Assembly: GCA_009733775.1 (NCBI GenBank)
Contig: WOGZ01000496.1
Coordinates: forward strand, 1-18,910
Length of the DNA stretch: 18,910 nt
From: Alectoria sarmentosa
Lineage: Eukaryota; Ascomycota; Lecanoromycetes; Lecanorales; Parmeliaceae
Reading direction: 5' to 3'
The notes under the pieces were generated by a model. That model searched no databases, was not told the origin of the DNA, and saw only the letters and a program-made list of their open reading frames with translations. The number at the start of each line of letters is the position of its first letter. Position 1 is the first letter of the stretch. Made by a program: the position numbers and the translations under genes. Below are positions 1 through 8,989 of this stretch, piece by piece.

Positions 1-400
1 TCATTTATTAATGAAATAAAATATCGATTTCTTTTGATAATAACGTTCAATTTTCGATAATTCACATAAAATCGCAAATCTTTATTTGATTTTTCAATAA
101 ATAAAACAGATAAGGCGAATAAAGCATAATTAAATACGATAAATTCTTTTCTCAAATGTTCATTCAAATATTTCTTAATTTATTCGAATTTGTGATTTGA
201 TAATAAATAAATTCGATTTTTAAATAATGCATTTTTATTTGTTTTTTTAACGAATTTTAATTTGTGATCATAAAAACGATATGAAAATAATACGTTCGTT
301 TATAATTTATTAAAAACATTTACATAATTATAATAATTTATAAAAAGTTTATTAAACATTTTTTGAAAAGTAAAAGTTTTAGCATTATTGATTTGAGCGT
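1..400 (-). pseudogene. Element C pol fragment: linker and N-terminal part of reverse transcriptase
   Basis: Seen: read right to left, the minus strand gives YYNYVNVFNKL, then SYRFYDHKLKF, then NALFKNRIYLLS, then KKYLNEHLRKEFIV and ALFALSVLF, with few stops. Family knowledge: this is the stretch just before and into the fingers of fungal Gypsy RTs, with the 'YHDFADVF', 'RPYDHKIEL', 'LFKSRIYPMS', 'KKYLxEHLxKGFIVPS' and 'APFASPVLF' blocks in that order. The catalytic YxDD part is beyond the window. P-to-L/F/S changes fit C-to-T mutation. There is no intact reading frame, so it is a relic of a polyprotein that copied element RNA into DNA. The assignment is firm for the RT start and weaker to the right of about 330. 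Confidence 0.8.
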
Positions 401-1529
401 TTTTCGATATATATAATTTATAACATTTTTTATATTTGGTTTCGAAGTCGTATAAATATGATTTATTAATCGATATGCGATTATTTCGTTGTAATTATGA
501 TATAATCTCGAAAGATTTATTAAAAATATCGTAAATCTTATTTATTATTAAAGAAAAAAGCTTGTTTTTTTGGTTTCGAATTAAATAATAATAAGTCGAT
601 GCGTTAATTTTAACAATATTAATGAGATTAAGTTTTTTGATTATTTTTTCTTTAAATGTCTTAAATGTTAATGTCGATTTTTTCTTATTTGAGATGTTTT
701 TAAAAGAATTTATATCGAAATTATCTTCATTTGATTCATTTTTAACAATAAATTTAAAAATTATATAATGATAATAGATAATATTTTTAATAAAAACGAT
801 AAATTTTTAAATGTTAATGCTTTATTATCGTTATATTTATATTATTTAAATATAAATAACACTTTATCTTTTAATATATCGAATACGATTTTATATTTAT
901 TTATTTATGATTTTTCGAGAATTAAATCCTATTATTTTAATAAAGCGATAAAAATAAAATAAGTTTTTTTTTATAATCGTATATATATAAAATAAATAAA
1001 AGACAATAAATGATAAATTGTTTAAATAATCGCTTATTATAAATTCATAATAATTTTAACTTAAAAAGAGAATAAAACTTGATTTATAAGCGTTTATATA
1101 TTTCAAATACGATAATTTCATTAATAACGATATAAGTTTTAATGCATTCGCAATTTATAAGAGAATTCGTAAATATTATTTATCGATTTTGTGATAATAA
1201 CGTAATTATCATTCGAAAGAGACGTCGTATTAAGAAATTATTTGAAATATTCGCTAAACACACGTTCGTATTATCTTTTATCGTGATTTTAAAAAAGATC
1301 AATCTTTTCTCGAATTATTTAAAGAGTTTTTTAAATCATCGTTATTGTTATTATTCATTTTTATAATATCCATTCGAATAATTTTCTTATTCGATTGAAA
1401 ATAATCACGTTTAATATATTTAATTTAATTATAATTATAATATATAATTTAATTTTAATAAATAAAATCGATATAATAAATTTTAAAAATGTTATTATAA
1501 TGCGAGTAATTCTCGTTATTAAAATAATT
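401..1529 (-). other. Unresolved middle of element C (expected protease and nucleocapsid region)
   Basis: This 1.1 kb lies between the recognisable RT start and gag of element C, where a protease and zinc knuckle would be expected. I could not find a convincing DTG, DSG or CCHC motif in minus-strand translations, only scattered plausible stretches next to RT. Open frames at 768..962, 1142..1366 and 1395..1607 on the plus strand have extreme Ile/Asn/Leu/Phe composition and match nothing I know, so I treat them as chance frames in AT-rich DNA. Confidence 0.4.
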
Positions 1530-2010
1530 AATTTTTTTACTAAGAATGTTGAGAATGCAATTTTAAATATAAATATTTTAAACTTTTTTTTATATTTAGC
1601 ACGTTAAATGTTATTCAATTTTCATAAATATTTTTTAATAAATATTAACTCGTTAAAATCTTTATATGCGTTTTAATTTTTTCCTAAATCTTTATAAATC
1701 TTTAAACGTAAGTATCGTATTATATTATTTTTATTTTTATCGATAATTTAATTAAATCGAATAAAATCGACGTAAAATTTTATAAAAAATATGACATTTT
1801 ATTGAAATAAATTATATTATCGTTTAACATTATTTTATTAATTAAAATTCTCGTGAATATCGATTAAATCATTTATTATTTCTTTATAAAATTGATATAA
1901 ATTCGAATAATTTTTCAATCGACGTTTCATAATTGATTTTAAAGCTTTTTCTTTCAATTTAAAAATGATATAAATTAATTTAAATTTAATAATAAAATAT
2001 TAATTATAAT
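1530..2010 (-). pseudogene. Element C gag relic
   Basis: Seen: the minus strand gives FKLKEKALKSIMKRRL, YKEIINDLIDIHENFN, then FYVDFIRF, LIRDLRLKIYKDL-like and YKDFNELIFIKKYL segments ending in LNN-stop-RAKYKKK. Family knowledge: fungal Gypsy gag proteins have an 'L.G.A' helix, then 'DLLxxLxxxYxNPNRxxxA', then 'FxxFYAxFxRFS', then 'LIxDLRxKI', then 'YLxxLDNxxRAEYxxK'. These blocks occur here in order and spacing. Gag would form the virus-like particle in the cytoplasm. Stops fall at Gln and Trp positions, as expected from C-to-T decay. The N-terminus probably extends towards 2300 but is not readable. The match is by pattern memory, hence moderate confidence. Confidence 0.68.
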
Positions 2011-2367
2011 TAATAATAAACTTATAATTTATCTTAAAAAATTAATCGTTTTATATAAAAAAATTTGAATTTATAAAAATATAAAAGTTAAATAATTTGA
2101 ATCTTTTTCTTTTTTTAAATATAAATCGATTTTTAAGTTTATTATAAAGAAGTTTATTTTTTAAATCGTCGTTTAAATCGTTTTTTAATGATTAAAGTTT
2201 TATTATATTGATTTTTCGTTGCAATTATATTATTTGCTTTTGTTAATTATAAGCGATATTATTTATTTACTTAATTATAAACTTAAATTAATATAAAAAA
2301 TTTATAATCTCGTTTTTATTAATAATAATTTTATGAAAACGAATCGAAAATTCACGAAAATCGTTTT

Positions 2368-2372
2368 ATTTA
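2368..2372. repeat. Left target-site duplication of element B
   Basis: attta, immediately left of the LTR. The partner at 16773..16777 is gttta. The only difference is G versus A, a transition expected after insertion. Confidence 0.8.
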
Positions 2373-2602
2373 TATTAAAGACTGCACATTGAACTTGAAT
2401 AGCATTTATATATAATTTAAATGAAATATTAATTATATTATGTTATAAGTGTATATTAATATTAAAAAGTATATAAACGTTAAAGCTCGACGTTAGCGCG
2501 CTATCGACGTTAAATGCGTCAAATTACGCTAAACTCAATCGGGTTAAGAATCGAAAAATCGTATTAAAAAGATAAATAAAAAGATAAACTGAAATTATAA
2601 TA
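2373..2602 (-). repeat. Element B 3' LTR
   Basis: 230 bp, the downstream LTR for the minus-strand element. Written on the plus strand it starts tattaaag and ends attataata; the partner starts tgttaaaa, so the left end was TG before a G-to-A change, and the right end TA is probably a mutated CA. It aligns gap-free with 16543..16772, with about 24 differences, all transitions. It holds the CpG-rich block 2486..2513 with palindrome tagcgcgcta, which is identical in both LTRs. Promoter and polyadenylation functions are expected of an LTR, but I cannot place them. Confidence 0.93.
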
Positions 2603-2616
2603 TTACTTTTTTTCTC
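2603..2616 (-). promoter_or_regulatory. Polypurine tract of element B
   Basis: On the minus strand this reads gagaaaaaaagtaa and abuts the 3' LTR. In LTR retroelements the tract primes plus-strand DNA synthesis exactly here. It is one of few purine runs with G in this AT-rich DNA, and its place fits the minus-strand orientation shown by the coding relics. Confidence 0.7.
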
Positions 2617-2879
2617 AAATTCGTTATATCTTTATAACGAAATAATAATTATTTTATTTTGAAATTTCATTAATGTTATATAAATCAGCGATGTTTTATA
2701 CAAAATTAAGATCATTTTTTCAATTATAAAAATTCAATTTATTAATTTTAATTCAATTCTTTTAAACGAGCACACGAGAATTATTTATTAATATAATAAT
2801 TAAAGATTTTCATTTTTCAAATGTTATAAAAAACGAATATAATCTTAATTTGTTCGAGTTCGAATAATAAAAGTTTATT
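2617..2879 (-). other. Element B 3' tail between chromodomain and polypurine tract
   Basis: About 260 bp of AT-rich DNA that should be the end of pol and the 3' untranslated part of B. No domain can be read with confidence. Confidence 0.45.
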
Positions 2880-3071
2880 ATCAAATTTAAATAATTAATT
2901 GTATAAGTGTATAAATATTATTTAAAATTGTTAATATATTCAATTTATTTATATTTGTATATAAAACATTTCTTTTTTTTCGTGATAAAGATTTTTTTTC
3001 GTTTATCGATTTGAAAGTTAATAATTTTATCGATAATGTGATTCACTTTTTTCTCATCGATGTTTATAAAA
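2880..3071 (-). pseudogene. Element B chromodomain relic at the end of integrase
   Basis: Seen: the minus strand gives VNHIIDKIINFQIDKRK, then ITKKRNVLYT, then a stop inside a WxGY-like position (IN-stop-IEYIN), then stretches ending LNLINKLLLFE. Family knowledge: Gypsy chromoviruses end in a chromodomain of the form 'ExExILDSRxxRRGxxxYLVKWxGYxxPEWxPxxxLxNAxELxxxFH', thought to steer integration to heterochromatin. The order and spacing fit, though several aromatic cage positions are mutated or are stops. It lies just after the integrase C-terminus at 3128..3334, where this domain is expected. Confidence 0.6.
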
Positions 3072-3127
3072 AAAGAAAATAATTTTATTTAATTTAATAA
3101 TAAGTTATTATTATTTAAATATAATAA

Positions 3128-3572
3128 TTATAAATAAAAAATAGAAAAGATATTCATTTTTTTTAATAAATTCAATTCGTATATTATATTATTAATGATT
3201 TTCGTTATTTTGTAAAAGCTTATATTTTTATGATTTAACGATTTATTCGATCGATTTATTTTAATGTTTTTAGCATTTAACATTATCATATTCTCTTTTT
3301 TGAATTGAGATATTAATAATCGATAACGATTCATTTATTTTAACATTAATGTTTACGATCATTTAAATTTTCCATTTTTTCGATAAATTTATTAACGATA
3401 ATCATTTCTCTTTTAAATCTTTAAATGAAATTGATGTTTTATGACGTTGATAATTTAAAGTCGCTTTTTAATATATATTTTTTGATAATTAAAAATGAAG
3501 AGATTTCAATAAAGACATTTTTATTAAAGTTAATCGCGAATTTAATAATTAATAAAAAGTCGATTTAATTGT
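3128..3572 (-). pseudogene. Element B integrase, C-terminal part (left of the element A insertion)
   Basis: Seen: an open stretch on the minus strand from 3334 to 3128 contains MIMLNAKNIKINRSNKSL, NHKNISFYKITKI and YELNLLKKMNIFSIF. Family knowledge: this is the integrase GPY/F module, 'VxLxAKNIKTxRPSKKLDHKxxGPFKIxKxI...YELxLPxxMxIxPVFH'; here GPF is SFY. Between 3572 and 3335 the end of the catalytic core can be read (a W-I-D-F-L-like motif with Trp as stop, then KFAINFNKNVF, then KYILKSDFKLSTS). The reading continues directly from 11107 if element A and one target copy are skipped. Integrase would join element DNA to the chromosome; this copy is dead. Confidence 0.85.
3568..3572. repeat. Left target-site duplication of element A
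   Basis: attgt, directly before the 5' LTR of A. The right partner at 11102..11106 is attat, a single G-to-A difference. Both come from the integrase gene of element B. Confidence 0.88.
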
Positions 3573-3719
3573 TGTTAGAAATTATCAAGATAAGTATCTC
3601 GATAAGAAAAGAAATTATCGAAGTAAGCGACTTAATAAAGCATATATTTAATAAGCAAATTTTTTGTTTATAGAAAATTAAGTTATACACATATTTTTAA
3701 GAAGTTTATGTTTTTAGCA
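3573..3719 (+). repeat. Element A 5' LTR
   Basis: 147 bp with intact TG...CA ends (tgttagaaat to gtttttagca). It aligns without gaps to 10955..11101, with about 19 transitions and no transversion. 147 bp is short for an LTR but within the range of fungal elements. No promoter motif can be fixed in such AT-rich DNA. Confidence 0.95.
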
Positions 3720-4529
3720 AATGATAACAATATCGAAAAACGCATAATAAGCATTATATTATTGTCTATTAAGCATTAAAAATCCGATAATCAATTTACA
3801 TTTAATAAAAATTAATTGTTCGCAATATTAGAATTTATTTTTTCAATAAATCTTTCATTTTATTATTGAATAATTCGTTTACTTTATTTTCGAAGACTCT
3901 TTTATAACAAAAAGGTCTTGTTTTGTTTTTTCAATTATCAACTTAATAACGTCGTCGACGATTTGCGTTAAGTTCGATGAATCGTTCTTTTCGAGACTTT
4001 CGAGAATATTTTTATTGTTTTTCGAAAGATTCGAATCGTCGATCTGATCGATTATCAAGCACTTTTTCACGTTAAAAAGATGCTTTTCATTAAGAACTTC
4101 AATCTTTTTTCAAATATTTCTTTTAATTCTCTTCTAAATTATTTGTCAACGTGTTTTCGTTAAATTATTAATAAACATTTTAATCTGATTTCTTTTACGT
4201 CGTCAATATTGAATTTAATTATTTAAGACATTATCATTTTTTCTTTTCAATTGCAAGAATTTTTCAAAATTAATTATTTTTTCACGAGCTTGATTAATGA
4301 AAAATTTTATCAACTTTTTAAATAAATCGTATTTAACAATTTTCGATTTTTTTAAATTAATCGAAAAATCTTCTCAACAAAAAACGATCGAATAAAAAAT
4401 CGATTTTTTAAATCTCACAATTAATCAATAAACTAAGCTATCGATAAATTTTCTTTATATATTTCTTTAAAAATTTTCGACAAAAACATCGAAATCTTAT
4501 AAAGACTTTAGAAATTTTCGTTCACAAAA
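3720..4529 (+). other. Element A leader region
   Basis: About 0.8 kb between the 5' LTR and the first readable gag stretch. An open frame at 3879..4070 on the minus strand is rich in Asp, Lys and Ser, but it is antisense to the element and matches nothing I know. On the plus strand the same stretch gives an Arg/Ser-rich reading with few stops (RRRRFALSSMNRSFRDFREY), which might be an N-terminal extension of gag; I cannot decide between leader and coding DNA. Confidence 0.45.
3722..3739 (+). promoter_or_regulatory. Possible primer-binding site of element A
   Basis: Two bases after the 5' LTR the sequence reads tgataacaatatcg. Many LTR elements start their primer-binding site with TGG next to the LTR; tga would be TGG after one G-to-A change. 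The tRNA cannot be named and the match is short, so this is a positional guess. Confidence 0.3.
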
Positions 4530-5750
4530 ATAACGTCGCGTATCTCATCATTATCGACGCCTTTTTAATTAATAATTTCGAATTTTGTTAATTTTAACGA
4601 TTCGAGCAATTCTTTCAATTATATTATTAAAATTATATTTATCGATAAGACAATTTATGCTCGCTTAATTGACTCGATAAATAAAATAAAGTTTAATAAT
4701 CCTCATTTACAAGTTATTATCGCGATAACCGCTTTCGTCGCTATATTATAATATGTTTATAATAACTCATTTTAATCAAAATCTTTTAATCAGATAGAAA
4801 AACGGGGTTTTTTAAATTTGAGGAATTTCGCAGAAGAATCAAAACAACCGCGATGAAATCTTAACGATATCGAATTTTTCAATTCGATGTATGAAAATAA
4901 ATCGATAACTTTCAAAGTCTCGGCGATGAAATACATTTTCAAAAAAACTTATTTTTATAACGTGCATCTTTTTTTAAAACACGTTCGTGATATGACGAGT
5001 ATCAAAAATGATAAATTTATTTAAATCAATTTTTGAACTTATTTAAAAGGTCTTATTTTGAAATAATGATTATTCGAGTTTTCGAAAAATAATAAACGTC
5101 TTATTAAGCTTAAAAACAAACTTGACGAATAAAAAAAAAAAATTATTCATTATTTCAAATCTCTTATCAACGTGATCATCGATTTATTTCTCAAAAAAAG
5201 ATATATTTTATAAAATGTTATTAATCGTCGAGAATCTCGAAAATATACTCAATATATTTTTTAAGTCTTTAAAAATATCAAATTCATAAACGTCAAAAAT
5301 TAACTCGACGTCATTTATAATGATCTTGATTTCGAATTAAAATGTGACATTCGACGTCTCAAAAATAACATTATTTTTACGAATTTTCTTATCGATTTCG
5401 ATGATTTCAAATATAATTAATAAACTTATACGAGCAAATATGAAAAAAAAAAAATATCGAATTTAAAACGTCGTTTTTTAAATCATTTATTCAAATAAAT
5501 CGATAATTTCGATTTAATAATAAAAATAATTATGCTCAATCTTAATTTCGTTAATAAAATTTTAAATTCGATTAATAATCGTATTATAACGACGAAAAAT
5601 CGTTTTAATTTTATTATTTTCAACAATAATTCTTTTCTCGTCAATTTAACGATTTTAATATTTATTTAAATTAAATTCAATAATCAAATCAATACGTTTA
5701 ATAATTAAATTCGTTTTATTAAAAATTATCAACATTAAAACAATCATTAT
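4530..5750 (+). pseudogene. Element A gag relic
   Basis: Gag would build the particle that packages element RNA. Seen, in one frame: ISSLSTPF near 4540, PHLQVIIAITAFVAIL (4701 on), NDIEFFNSMYENKS (4863 on), TYFYNVHLFLKHVRDMTS, TYLKGLIL, KLKNKLDE-stop-KKK, then LDVIYNDLDFELKCDIRR (5304 on) and FLIDFDDFKYN. Family knowledge: fungal Gypsy gag has 'FxP', 'YxDVHLFxERVxD', 'YLRGxALxWY', 'WxxxLxxRFK', 'YTxxDxxxRREPRxYA' and 'NGLDxEFRRDI' blocks, and these occur here in order. The likely start is ata at 4530, an ATG after G-to-A, judged only from frame and composition. Stops sit at Trp and Gln sites. From about 5750 the frame changes to the pol frame. The 5450..5750 part is a low-complexity Asn/Ser tail. 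Confidence 0.82.
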
Positions 5751-5815
5751 AAATCATCGAAAAATAAAATTTATTAAATTCGATAAATCGATCTTCGAGT
5801 TAATAAAATCTTTAT

Positions 5816-6760
5816 TATAAAAATAATTTCGAAAAACAAGCAAATAAAAACGAAGAATTTTTTAATAAATAACGTTAATAAAACACGACTTATTAAATCA
5901 ACGAATTTAATATCAAAAATGAGATTAACGATTTCGAATCTTTTATTTAAAACGAAAATAAGATTTTCGAAAAAAATAAAAAATCGAATAATTATTATAT
6001 TAATAAAGAATTTGATTATTATTAATCTCGTTTAAAAAATGAAAACATCGATTATTTTATTAAAATCGATCTTGAAATGAAAGTTAAAAATAATGTTTAC
6101 GTTATTAATTATTAATATCGTTATTGTTTAATTTTATTCTTATTTAAAAACGAGCTTTATAAACATTTCGAAAATTCAAAAAAAAATCGACGTGCGAACT
6201 CGTTATTATATTTAAATTATCTTTTTAAAAAATCAAAAGCGTTATTTAAGAAATTCGAAATTTATTCGATATATTTTTTTATCGAAATATTAAATTTTTC
6301 AAATTTTATTAAAGTCAAAAAAAAGTCTAAAAAAGTTATCAAATCGTTATTCGATTTCGTTTATGAAATCGATATCGATTAAGCTTTTTAACAATATCAT
6401 TATGTTAAAATTGTTATCAAATTAAAATTTGAAAAGAATATCGATAATAATTATATAAATATCGAATGTTTTGTTTTTTTTATAAATCGTGTTTAATTAA
6501 TTAAAGTAAATTTTAAATTATTAATTATGATTATAATTAATCTTATCACGATAAGAAAAATAAGATTTAATTAACATTAAATCTCGAAATACGTAATCAC
6601 ATCGCTTCTCTTTTTAAGAAATAATAACGTTATAACAATAACGTCATCGAGAGAAATTTATATCATTGATGATTTCAAAGTTAATGTCTTGATTAAAATG
6701 AACATTATGATTTTCGAAAAAATCGATATTCTCGTTTTTCAAGCTCGAACAAAAATCGAA
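5816..6760 (+). pseudogene. Element A pol N-terminus: acidic linker, C2H2-like finger and aspartic protease region
   Basis: Seen in one frame: an Asp/Glu/Lys/Asn-rich linker (5816..6110), then YRYCLILFLFKNELYKHFE at 6116..6172. This fits C-x2-C-x12-H with the first Cys as Tyr (tgt to tat), Cys at 6125 and His at 6164; no second His is clear. Next come YHYVKIVIKLKFEKN (6395 on), IECFV near 6461, INRV-stop-LIKVNFKLLIM, then REIYIIDDFKVNVLIKMNIM (about 6650..6709). Family knowledge: the last blocks match the retropepsin-type domain, where 'DTG...LIDR' precedes a 'REIHLVDxLKANMLIGMDI' end block. The DTG itself is not visible: only about two codons separate ECFV from INR, so the active site may be deleted. 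Protease would cut the polyprotein. Confidence 0.7.
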
Positions 6761-7504
6761 AATTATTAAATTTTCATTTTAATAAAAGTTCGCGTTAGAG
6801 AAGATTATATTATTACGCATTTTATATATATTAAAAAATTCATTATTATTTCTCCTTAATTTAAAGTTCATATTTTAATACATTATATAACTTTATTTAA
6901 TCGTGATTTTTTTTTCGAATTCGACGAATCGCAATTGTTTTTATACGCGTATTTCGTCGATGCTTTTATAATAATAATTATTATTAAAAATAATTTAAAT
7001 CAAGTTATTAAAGTTTCTCGAAATTTACGTTTCGACATTATTTAAAAAACAAATTTTGATAATTATTATCACATTATTATTAAATAAGCGAACGTCGTCG
7101 AGTTTATCATTTATCATTTTAAAAAAACATATTAAAAAGATTAAATTAAGCGAGTGTTTAATAAAATTATTATCGTTTTCATTATCATTATATTAACAAT
7201 TAAATTTACGATAATAAACATTTTTTTTATTTTGATAACCTTCGCATCTATTTTCGACGTTGTAATAATTTCGATTAACATTAATATTATTCTATTAAAT
7301 GAAGTGATTATTCATAATAATTTTTTAATTATATAAAAAATCGTTAACGAGTTTTTTATATTATAACAAAAAGAAAAATTCGCGAAAATTCTCGAATTCG
7401 AATAAATGCGCATCTTATTCAAATTTAATTAAGAATAATATATATTAAAGATTATTCGAATATATTCTTTAAAAAATAATATTAAGAAAATTATTGATAA
7501 AACA
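6761..7504 (+). pseudogene. Element A pol linker between protease and reverse transcriptase
   Basis: Same frame as the flanking protease and RT relics. Readable blocks: DFFFEFDESQLFLYAYFVDA (near 6906), KNNLNQVIKVSRNLRFD (near 6988), then a hydrophobic Ile/Thr-rich open stretch at 7154..7336 ending LNEVIIHNNFLII, then KIVNEFFIL-stop-QKEKFAKI and MRILFKFN. Family knowledge: fungal Gypsy pols of this group carry 'VDEFPTLW', 'EKFAKIPESEWMRIPLKxDWE' and 'KTFDKLHEQGRL' just before RT; here the W codons are stops. The Ile-rich part probably comes from a Thr/Ala/Pro-rich spacer after C-to-T mutation. Confidence 0.72.
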
Positions 7505-8290
7505 TTCGATAAATTTCATGAGCAAGGTCGCCTTAATTGAATAAAAAAATTCACCTTTTTTAATTATTTAATATTCATCATTTGAAAGATTATGTTTAAC
7601 GATATTAAAAAAGGTCGCGTTATTATTAACATTCGAGATCTAAATGCAATTATATAAACAAATGTTTATTTATTTTCATTACAAATAAATTTCATTGTTT
7701 TAATCAAGAATTATTAATATATTAACGTCGTCGATTATATTAATTTCTTTTATTAATAACGTGTTCATTAAAAGAATCGTTATAAGTTTATAATAATAAA
7801 TTATCGTGATCAAAAAACTTTTAATGTTATTATTATAAAATATAAAAATTCGTTAGCATATATATAAAGACAAATCGATAAACTTTTTCGTCGATTTCGA
7901 ATTTTTGCTTATGCGTATATTGACGATATAATTATTTATTTTAAAACTTTTAAAAAATATGCTTAACATTTTCGAAAGATATTCACTTTATTTATCAAAT
8001 TTGAAATTTTTATTAATTTTAATAAGATCTTTTTTGATTATTCTTTCGTACAACTTCTTAATCAAAAAATTAATTTTTTAAATTTATGAATTGCGAAAGA
8101 TAAATTATAAGCGATTTTTAAATTTTTATTCTTAACGACATTATCGAAATTAAAAATTTCTTTAAATATAATTAATTAATTACGAGATTACGTGAAGCAT
8201 TATGTTGTTATAATCAAATTTTTATAAAATCGAAAAATTATTTTGCTCGCTTCCTCGTCAAAAATTGAAAATAAACATAAAATATTTATT
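7505..8290 (+). pseudogene. Element A reverse transcriptase relic
   Basis: RT copies the element RNA into DNA in the particle. Seen, all in one frame: FDKFHEQGRL (7505), DIKKGRVIINIRDLNAII (7601), INVVDYINFFY (7721; the first catalytic Asp at 7733..7735 is intact), DQKTFNV, YKNSLAYI, FAYAYIDDIIIYFKTF around 7916 (the YIDD box at 7916..7927 is intact), HFRKIF, DYSFVQLLNQKIN and LRDYVKHYVVI. Family knowledge: these are RT motifs 1 to 7 of fungal Gypsy elements; the spacing is normal. Trp/Gln sites are stops (e.g. FFY followed by two stops, where QW stands in relatives). There is no indel across the domain. Unusually for this window, the catalytic Asp residues survive. Confidence 0.95.
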
Positions 8291-8339
8291 TTACGCATTT
8301 GTTTACGAAAATCAATGAACATCGAAATTGTTTTCTTTT

Positions 8340-8815
8340 AAATATTATAAAAAACGTTTTTTAAGCCGTCGTTCTTAATGCATTTTGATAAAAAATTAAT
8401 ACTTTATATCGATCTCGATATTAATAAAAATTTCGAATTCGAGATGATGATTTATTATATTCTCGAAAATGTTTTTAAAGACGTTTATTTATTACGTTTT
8501 AATATACATTTTTTTTTTTAATCGTTTATTGAGAAATATCGAAATCCGTTATTAATTTACGAAATTAAAATTTATCGATATCGTTTAAATCCTCGACAAA
8601 ATATAACATATGATAAAATTCGCTTTTTATATCGTCGTTTATATTGATTATAACGCTGCTTTAAAAATCGTTAAATAAATTATCATAATTATTTTATTAA
8701 TCGTAAAATTAAATCTTCGATTGATTTAAGTTTCAAAATATGTATAAAGATTTCGAAATTTAAAATTTCGTCATAAATCAAAAAAGTAACATATTATTTT
8801 AAATGCGTTTTTTCA
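8340..8815 (+). pseudogene. Element A RNase H relic
   Basis: RNase H degrades the RNA strand of the hybrid. Seen: KPSFLMHFDKKLILYIDLD (8369 on, same frame as RT) with Asp codons at 8411 and 8417, then FEFEMMIYYI, then after a frame change in an 11-T run (8509..8519) NRLLRNIEIRY-stop, TKLKFIDIV, KI-stop-HMIK, YIDYNAAL (8640 on), KLNLRLI, LKFRHKSKK-stop and HIILNAF. Family knowledge: the order matches 'HFD..LYIDLDAS', 'YWPTELExAGxVW', 'KxRHMIE', 'TDHxA', 'NLRL', 'LxIRHKPGKxHxVPDALSRL'. The catalytic Glu in the TELE block is Lys here (both E to K). The frame change is most easily explained by slippage in the T run. Confidence 0.92.
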
Positions 8816-8989
8816 TTTTATTCAAGGTGAAAAGCAAATATTCTCGAAAAATGAAAACGAATTTGACGCTTTATATAATTACGTTTATTGCATTATTTTT
8901 TTTATCGAATTCAATTTTGAATTGCGAAAATAACTTTTTAACGAATATCAAAAAAAAAGTTTTTAAAAAAAGATTAACGAAATTCTCGA

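Larger units (their letters stand above)
1..2367 (-). mobile_element. Element C: 5' part of a decayed Ty3/Gypsy retrotransposon, cut by the left edge
   Basis: Seen: minus-strand translation, read through stops, gives a gag-like stretch near 1530..2010 and the start of a Gypsy reverse transcriptase near 1..400, in the expected gag-then-pol order. The rest of pol lies beyond the left edge. No LTR of this element can be identified. Element B begins at 2373 with a target duplication at 2368..2372, so B seems to have landed in the 5' region or gag N-terminus of C. Inferred: C is older than B. The RIP-type base composition is the same as in the other elements. Confidence 0.72.

Noticed and set aside
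768..1607. Three plus-strand open frames (64 to 74 codons) as small genes
   Set aside because: They lie antisense within element C between its RT and gag, with composition of random AT-rich translation.
2481..2515. Short direct repeats in the LTR as a CRISPR-like array
   Set aside because: Only two copies of an 8-base repeat, mirrored in the second LTR; no regular spacers.
3879..4070. Acidic 63-codon minus-strand frame as a gene (it has varied composition)
   Set aside because: It lies within element A, antisense, without a known motif; the plus-strand reading of the same DNA is also stop-poor, so it may be a mirror of gag leader coding.
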